A DNA stretch of 64,000 nt from Sorex araneus (taxonomy: Eukaryota; Chordata; Mammalia; Eulipotyphla; Soricidae). The notes beneath the pieces were generated by a model. That model saw nothing but the letters and a program-made list of their open reading frames with translations, ran no database searches and was not told where the DNA came from. Made by a program: the position numbers and the translations under genes. Each line of letters opens with the position of its first letter. The stretch's first letter is position 1. Location: assembly GCF_027595985.1 (NCBI RefSeq), contig NC_073307.1:16916395-16980394 (forward strand), written 5' to 3'. Positions 60,032 to 64,000 of the stretch are shown here, piece after piece.

Positions 60032-61088
60032 CTTTACTCTAATGAATGCCCCAGGAACATTCAGGCCAGGGTTCCTCGGCATATCACAGATGGCCTACAT
60101 AATAAATGAATGGGTGAAAATATTTGTAGAAAGTAATTTATGACATAGAGAGTGTGAGAGATACAGCAAGGCTTTAACCCTATCAACCTTCCCAGTCCCC
60201 CAAGGAATGAAAATTCTAGCATGTAAATGTCATTATACTGGAAAACACTGATTTAATATGCATATGACTAAAACATGCTGAATGGAAGTGATAAGAACAA
60301 AATTTGTAGGAATATCCAGAATTGGAAGGCTGTGTATAAATATATGTATACAATATATTAACACATATATTTATTAGTATATAAAAATCCCTTTCAATGA
60401 TGGTACATGGAATTACTTAATGCTATTATGCAAGGCTACTTCAAGTTTTAAAACTATAAAAATGTATTGAAGTAAAAATTATACAACCTGACGTAAAAAT
60501 TTACTTCTCTAACTATTTAGCCCATGGGGCACTTTTCCTATAATTTTCCAATTTGATGGTACTCAGATACGTCCTTCTTCCTCAGATTTTTTGCATGTGG
60601 GATTTCTCACTAAATTAAGCAATTTAATAATTTGCATAAAGCAAGAAATACTAAATTTTGACTTCCTGACCTATTGCTTTTCTCTTCAAGTGGTGCTTGA
60701 ACACTTTGCTTGGTGGTTTTTTTTTTTTTTTTTTTTTTCTTTCTACAAGATGTCCTTCTCTGAGCCATCATTTTCAGGTAAGTTCATACTTGGCTAACAC
60801 TTCCCCCCAAATCCTTATTTGTCTAATAAGAACAGTTTGATTTCACTTCCTTTTCCTACCTAGTTCTTTTCAAGATGCTCACTTCCATTTTCATTTTTAT
60901 TCTCTTGTTATAAAGAAGCTCCTCAAAACAACAAGAGTTCTAACTTCTCTTAATAAATAATTATTGGATCATTTTGTCTCTTAAAATAAAATATATAAAA
61001 TTATAAAGTTTGTTTGATCTCCCCCACCCCAATTCCAGTAAAAACACCCTTCTTTCTCTGGGTTGGGCTTGTATTTTTTGGGAGGGGT
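60032..61088. other. Intronic AT-rich sequence with poly-T
   Basis: A run of about 23 T lies at 60717-60739, possibly an orphan tail of an inverted retroposon. No gene. Confidence 0.5.
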
Positions 61089-61276
61089 TTCTTGTTTGGT
61101 TGCTTTGGGTTTTGTTTATGGACCATACTCAATGGTGGTGATGACTTACTCCTGTTTTGCTCTCAGGGATCACACTTGGTGGTGTTAGGGAGACTATATG
61201 CAGAGCCAGGCATCAAATCCAGTTCAACTGGGTGTAAGTCAATCCCCCTGCTAGTGGTACTATCTCTCCACTCTCC
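61089..61276 (-). mobile_element. Family-A SINE, diverged
   Basis: Inverted copy with gaccatactcaatggtggtg, ggatcacacttggtggtg and the head end actatctctccac. Confidence 0.7.
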
Positions 61277-61994
61277 CCACCCGACTTTTTCATTAGGAAA
61301 CTGCCACTTCCTTATTCTAAATTCTCCATAGGGATTGTCAACCAGGGGCCGATGCATAACAGCAAAAGGAAACACAGTAACCAGTATTTGAAGTGTTTAT
61401 TTTCACACTTAGTGAATGAAGCAGGCAGAGGTGTGTGTCCTGAGCTGAGTTCTCACTTGTAAAGACTGTTGGAGTGGAATTAAGGGTATATATGTTCCAA
61501 AATAGAAGAATATGATTATAATGATCATCTGAGCTAACATATGGAGAGGGCGTTCATGCAGAAAGATGCAAAGTAACAAAGAAAATAAAGTAATAGTTTA
61601 GAGAGAGAGCCCTGTAGATAGTAGATCCTATTCCTGGGTTTATAATTTTAATATTTCAAGAAATTCTCCTTTCCCTTAATTTAGTGAGGATAATATTTTA
61701 AATTTATAGTAACTACATTAAATTCATATAAATACTATATCTGTCTAATTTACCTGCTGTCTTTGGAGCTCTATGAAATTCTCCTACTAAACTTGTCCTG
61801 ATAGGTGACAACACTATCACTTCTCTTGGCTACTTTAAAGATGACTTGTTTCTTTTCTGAAATAGTAGCCTCTTTGTTACTTGTCCAAACAAATGTGACT
61901 AATACTAATTAGGGACACCAAAAGGCTCTCTTGCCACCTGTTTCACATAATTATTCCAACAGCAAATAGGGTAATAGCTCCAAAATCAGAAATT
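61277..61994. other. Intronic single-copy sequence
   Basis: Nothing recognised. Confidence 0.5.
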
Positions 61995-62225
61995 CAGTAA
62001 AATAATAATACATGTAATTTATTAAGGACCTCATCTGTGTCTGTTTTTGTGCTCAGCATGTTATATCATTTAATTTTCACAACAATCCTATTAGGTGGGA
62101 GTTGTTATTCTTCTCTTTTTATGGAAGAGGAAAGTGTACTTCAAAGAGGTTAATTATCTGATCCAAAGTCACAAAGTTGACAAGTGACAAATTATATAGT
62201 CAAATCCAGACCTCTCTTAACATAA
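61995..62225 (-). mobile_element. MIR, long copy
   Basis: Inverted MIR: atcatttaattttcacaaca, atcctattaggtgggag, gaggttaattatctgatcc, agtcacaaagttgacaagtg. Confidence 0.85.
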
Positions 62226-62707
62226 AGTCTCTCTCCTGTTTGGCAAACACATTACTCAACATGATGAGAATTTTACACTAGTGATATTAAAACATACTAG
62301 GAGCCTCATATGAGTTTTATGCATGGAATTCATAGTTATTCCAGTCCATCAATAACTTTCACAAGTCATCAACTCATTGGACAACTTTAAAACTCAGGTG
62401 TTCACAGATATTTTATTTTGTATATGTTATTGTTTTTATGTGTGTATAAATCTATATATCCATACATTCTTATAACTTATTACTACTGTTCTTCCTAAAA
62501 TGTGTGGGATGTCACGTCCCTCAGCTATCTTCAGTTTTATGGGAGCTGCTCCGGTATCTATAGTGTGTTTAGTGTATATTGAATTATCAAAGGAAAAATC
62601 ACATTTTCTAGTCAGCTAATATTTGTGAATTCTGTCTAATGAACATTCAACAACCAATCAATACATGATAGCTCCTCAAAGAAGGGAGAGTGAAAACATA
62701 ATTTCTC
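62226..62707. other. Intronic single-copy sequence
   Basis: Nothing recognised. Confidence 0.5.
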
Positions 62708-62852
62708 TTCTTCCTTCCTTCCTTCCTTCCTTCCTTCCTTCCTTCCTTCCTTCCTTCCTTCCTTCCTTCCTTCTCTCTATTTTTTTCTTTCTTTTCTTCT
62801 TTATTTCTTCTTTCTTTCTCCCTTTATTTCTTCTTTCTTTCTTTATCTTTCT

Positions 62853-62891
<39 letters not shown>

Positions 62892-62946
62892 CTTTCTTTC
62901 TCTCTTTCTTTCTTTCTCTCTTTCTCTCTTTCTTTCTCTTTCTTTT

Positions 62947-63013
<67 letters not shown>

Positions 63014-63054
63014 CTCTTTCTCTCTTTCTTTCTCTCTCTTTCTGTCTTTCTTTC

Positions 63055-63150
<96 letters not shown>

Positions 63151-63153
63151 TCC
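62708..63153. repeat. Large (CCTT)n/(CTTT)n homopyrimidine tract
   Basis: A (TTCC)n block at about 62709-62774 is followed by nearly 380 bp of (TTTC)n-based sequence with few purine interruptions. The 173- and 165-codon frames across it encode only Phe/Leu/Ser or Lys/Glu/Arg repeats and are artefacts. Confidence 0.98.
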
Positions 63154-63896
63154 ATATTTCTTACTTCAAACATAAACTTCTGTTGATTCTACAGTGGGGA
63201 GTAAGGCTACATAAACTCAAAGCACTCGTTTAAGATCTAGAGAACACTTTAGGTTTTATTAGAATTATAGATAAAAAAATTTGTCTTCAACCATTTGTAC
63301 GTTATAAACTACTTTTAAAGGAGTTGGTGGGAGTCAGAAATAAAATTGGATGATGAGAACCATAGCTGATAGAAAACCAACTAGACATTCTGGTGATGGG
63401 CATAAAATATATGAGATGATAATCTCAGTAATATTATAAGCATGATACCGCAACAAGAATTTATATAAAAACAGCAACAATAAAGTGTGAGACAACAGTC
63501 GTAGTAAAACAAGAGGACGTGAGGGGAAAGAAGGAGCAGAAAGTGCTGGGACGGGAGGAAGGGATGAAAAGAAAAGCAATCACGGTCATGCTAGTGAATC
63601 TCCCTATGGCCAGACCAGACAGAATGGCAGGTACGTGGCCTGCAAAGGACCTTAGAGGCCCCTGTTTTACAACGAGAAGAAGAAAGGTGACCATTACTCT
63701 GGCCCTGGAGTCCCATCTGAGACCATGTCAGGGTTACAAGTTGGACCAAAGACAGATATGTACAAAGTCATTTTTGGCCAAAGGCCAATAAATGAAACTC
63801 AAACAAATAGAATTTCACGTTTAAAATTATTCAAACTTTTGGGATGGGGAACAGCTTCTGTGGAAAAGTCTGTTATAGAGTAGATAGAAGATAGAC
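63154..63896. other. Intronic sequence with an unassigned purine-rich segment
   Basis: Bases 63470-63800 are less AT-rich and carry a 90-codon plus-strand frame (63519-63791) ending just before aataaatgaaac. It could be a fragment of a processed transcript, but I recognise no protein. Confidence 0.35.
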
Positions 63897-64000
63897 GGGC
63901 TGGAGCGATAGCACAGCGGTAGGGCGTTCGCCTTTCATGCGGCTGTCCCCCGTGTTCGATTCCTCCGCCCCTCTCGGAGAGCCTGGCAAGCTACCGAGAG
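63897..64000 (+). mobile_element. Family-B SINE, cut by the window end
   Basis: A well-kept head (gggctggagcgatagcacag, gtgttcgattcc) and the first gcaagctaccgagag motif run to the last base. Confidence 0.93.

Noticed and set aside
62665-63186. 173- and 165-codon frames
   Set aside because: Translations of the (CCTT)n/(CTTT)n repeat. No genuine protein.

Overview
This is mammalian nuclear DNA, AT-rich and dominated by repeats. Two abundant tRNA-headed SINE families (A and B below) match what I know of shrew (Soricidae, Sorex-type) genomes. I infer a shrew, most likely Sorex araneus or a close relative. No bacterial, viral or organellar gene was seen.

Only one real protein-coding segment is supported: the terminal coding exon of KCTD16 (GABA-B receptor auxiliary subunit) on the minus strand at 52688-53142. 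It has a clear splice acceptor, branch-point candidate, phase-1 junction, 150 whole codons and a stop. Bases 53143-64000 are therefore the intron upstream of that exon. Bases below 52688 hold the 3' UTR, of unknown length, and then the intergenic region. From about 40 kb to 52.7 kb the sequence is strikingly poor in young repeats, which would suit a long 3' UTR or constrained flank. From 1 to 40 kb it is gene-free.

The repeats fall into clear layers. Old mammalian repeats (MIR, L2, a MER5A-like hAT element, an L1M) are overlaid by lineage L1 3' ends, about 36 family-A SINEs, 8 family-B SINEs and microsatellites. Many insertions keep target-site duplications (TSDs). Two L1 insertions, and probably a third older one, show the twin-priming inversion structure. 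Two copies of a composite retroposon (GC-rich head, CT-rich middle, conserved ccacgcggcc box, L1-like 3' end) were found. One is bounded by a perfect 13-bp TSD, so it moved as a unit. This is the best candidate here for an undescribed element.

The other notable point is the KCTD16 acceptor, which reads CAG|GTGAGC: a 3' splice site fused to a near-consensus 5' splice site, the layout of a recursive splice site. A (TG)n tract lies about 95-140 nt upstream of it in the transcript sense. I see no new multi-gene system. Most open reading frames over 60 codons are repeat-derived or chance.
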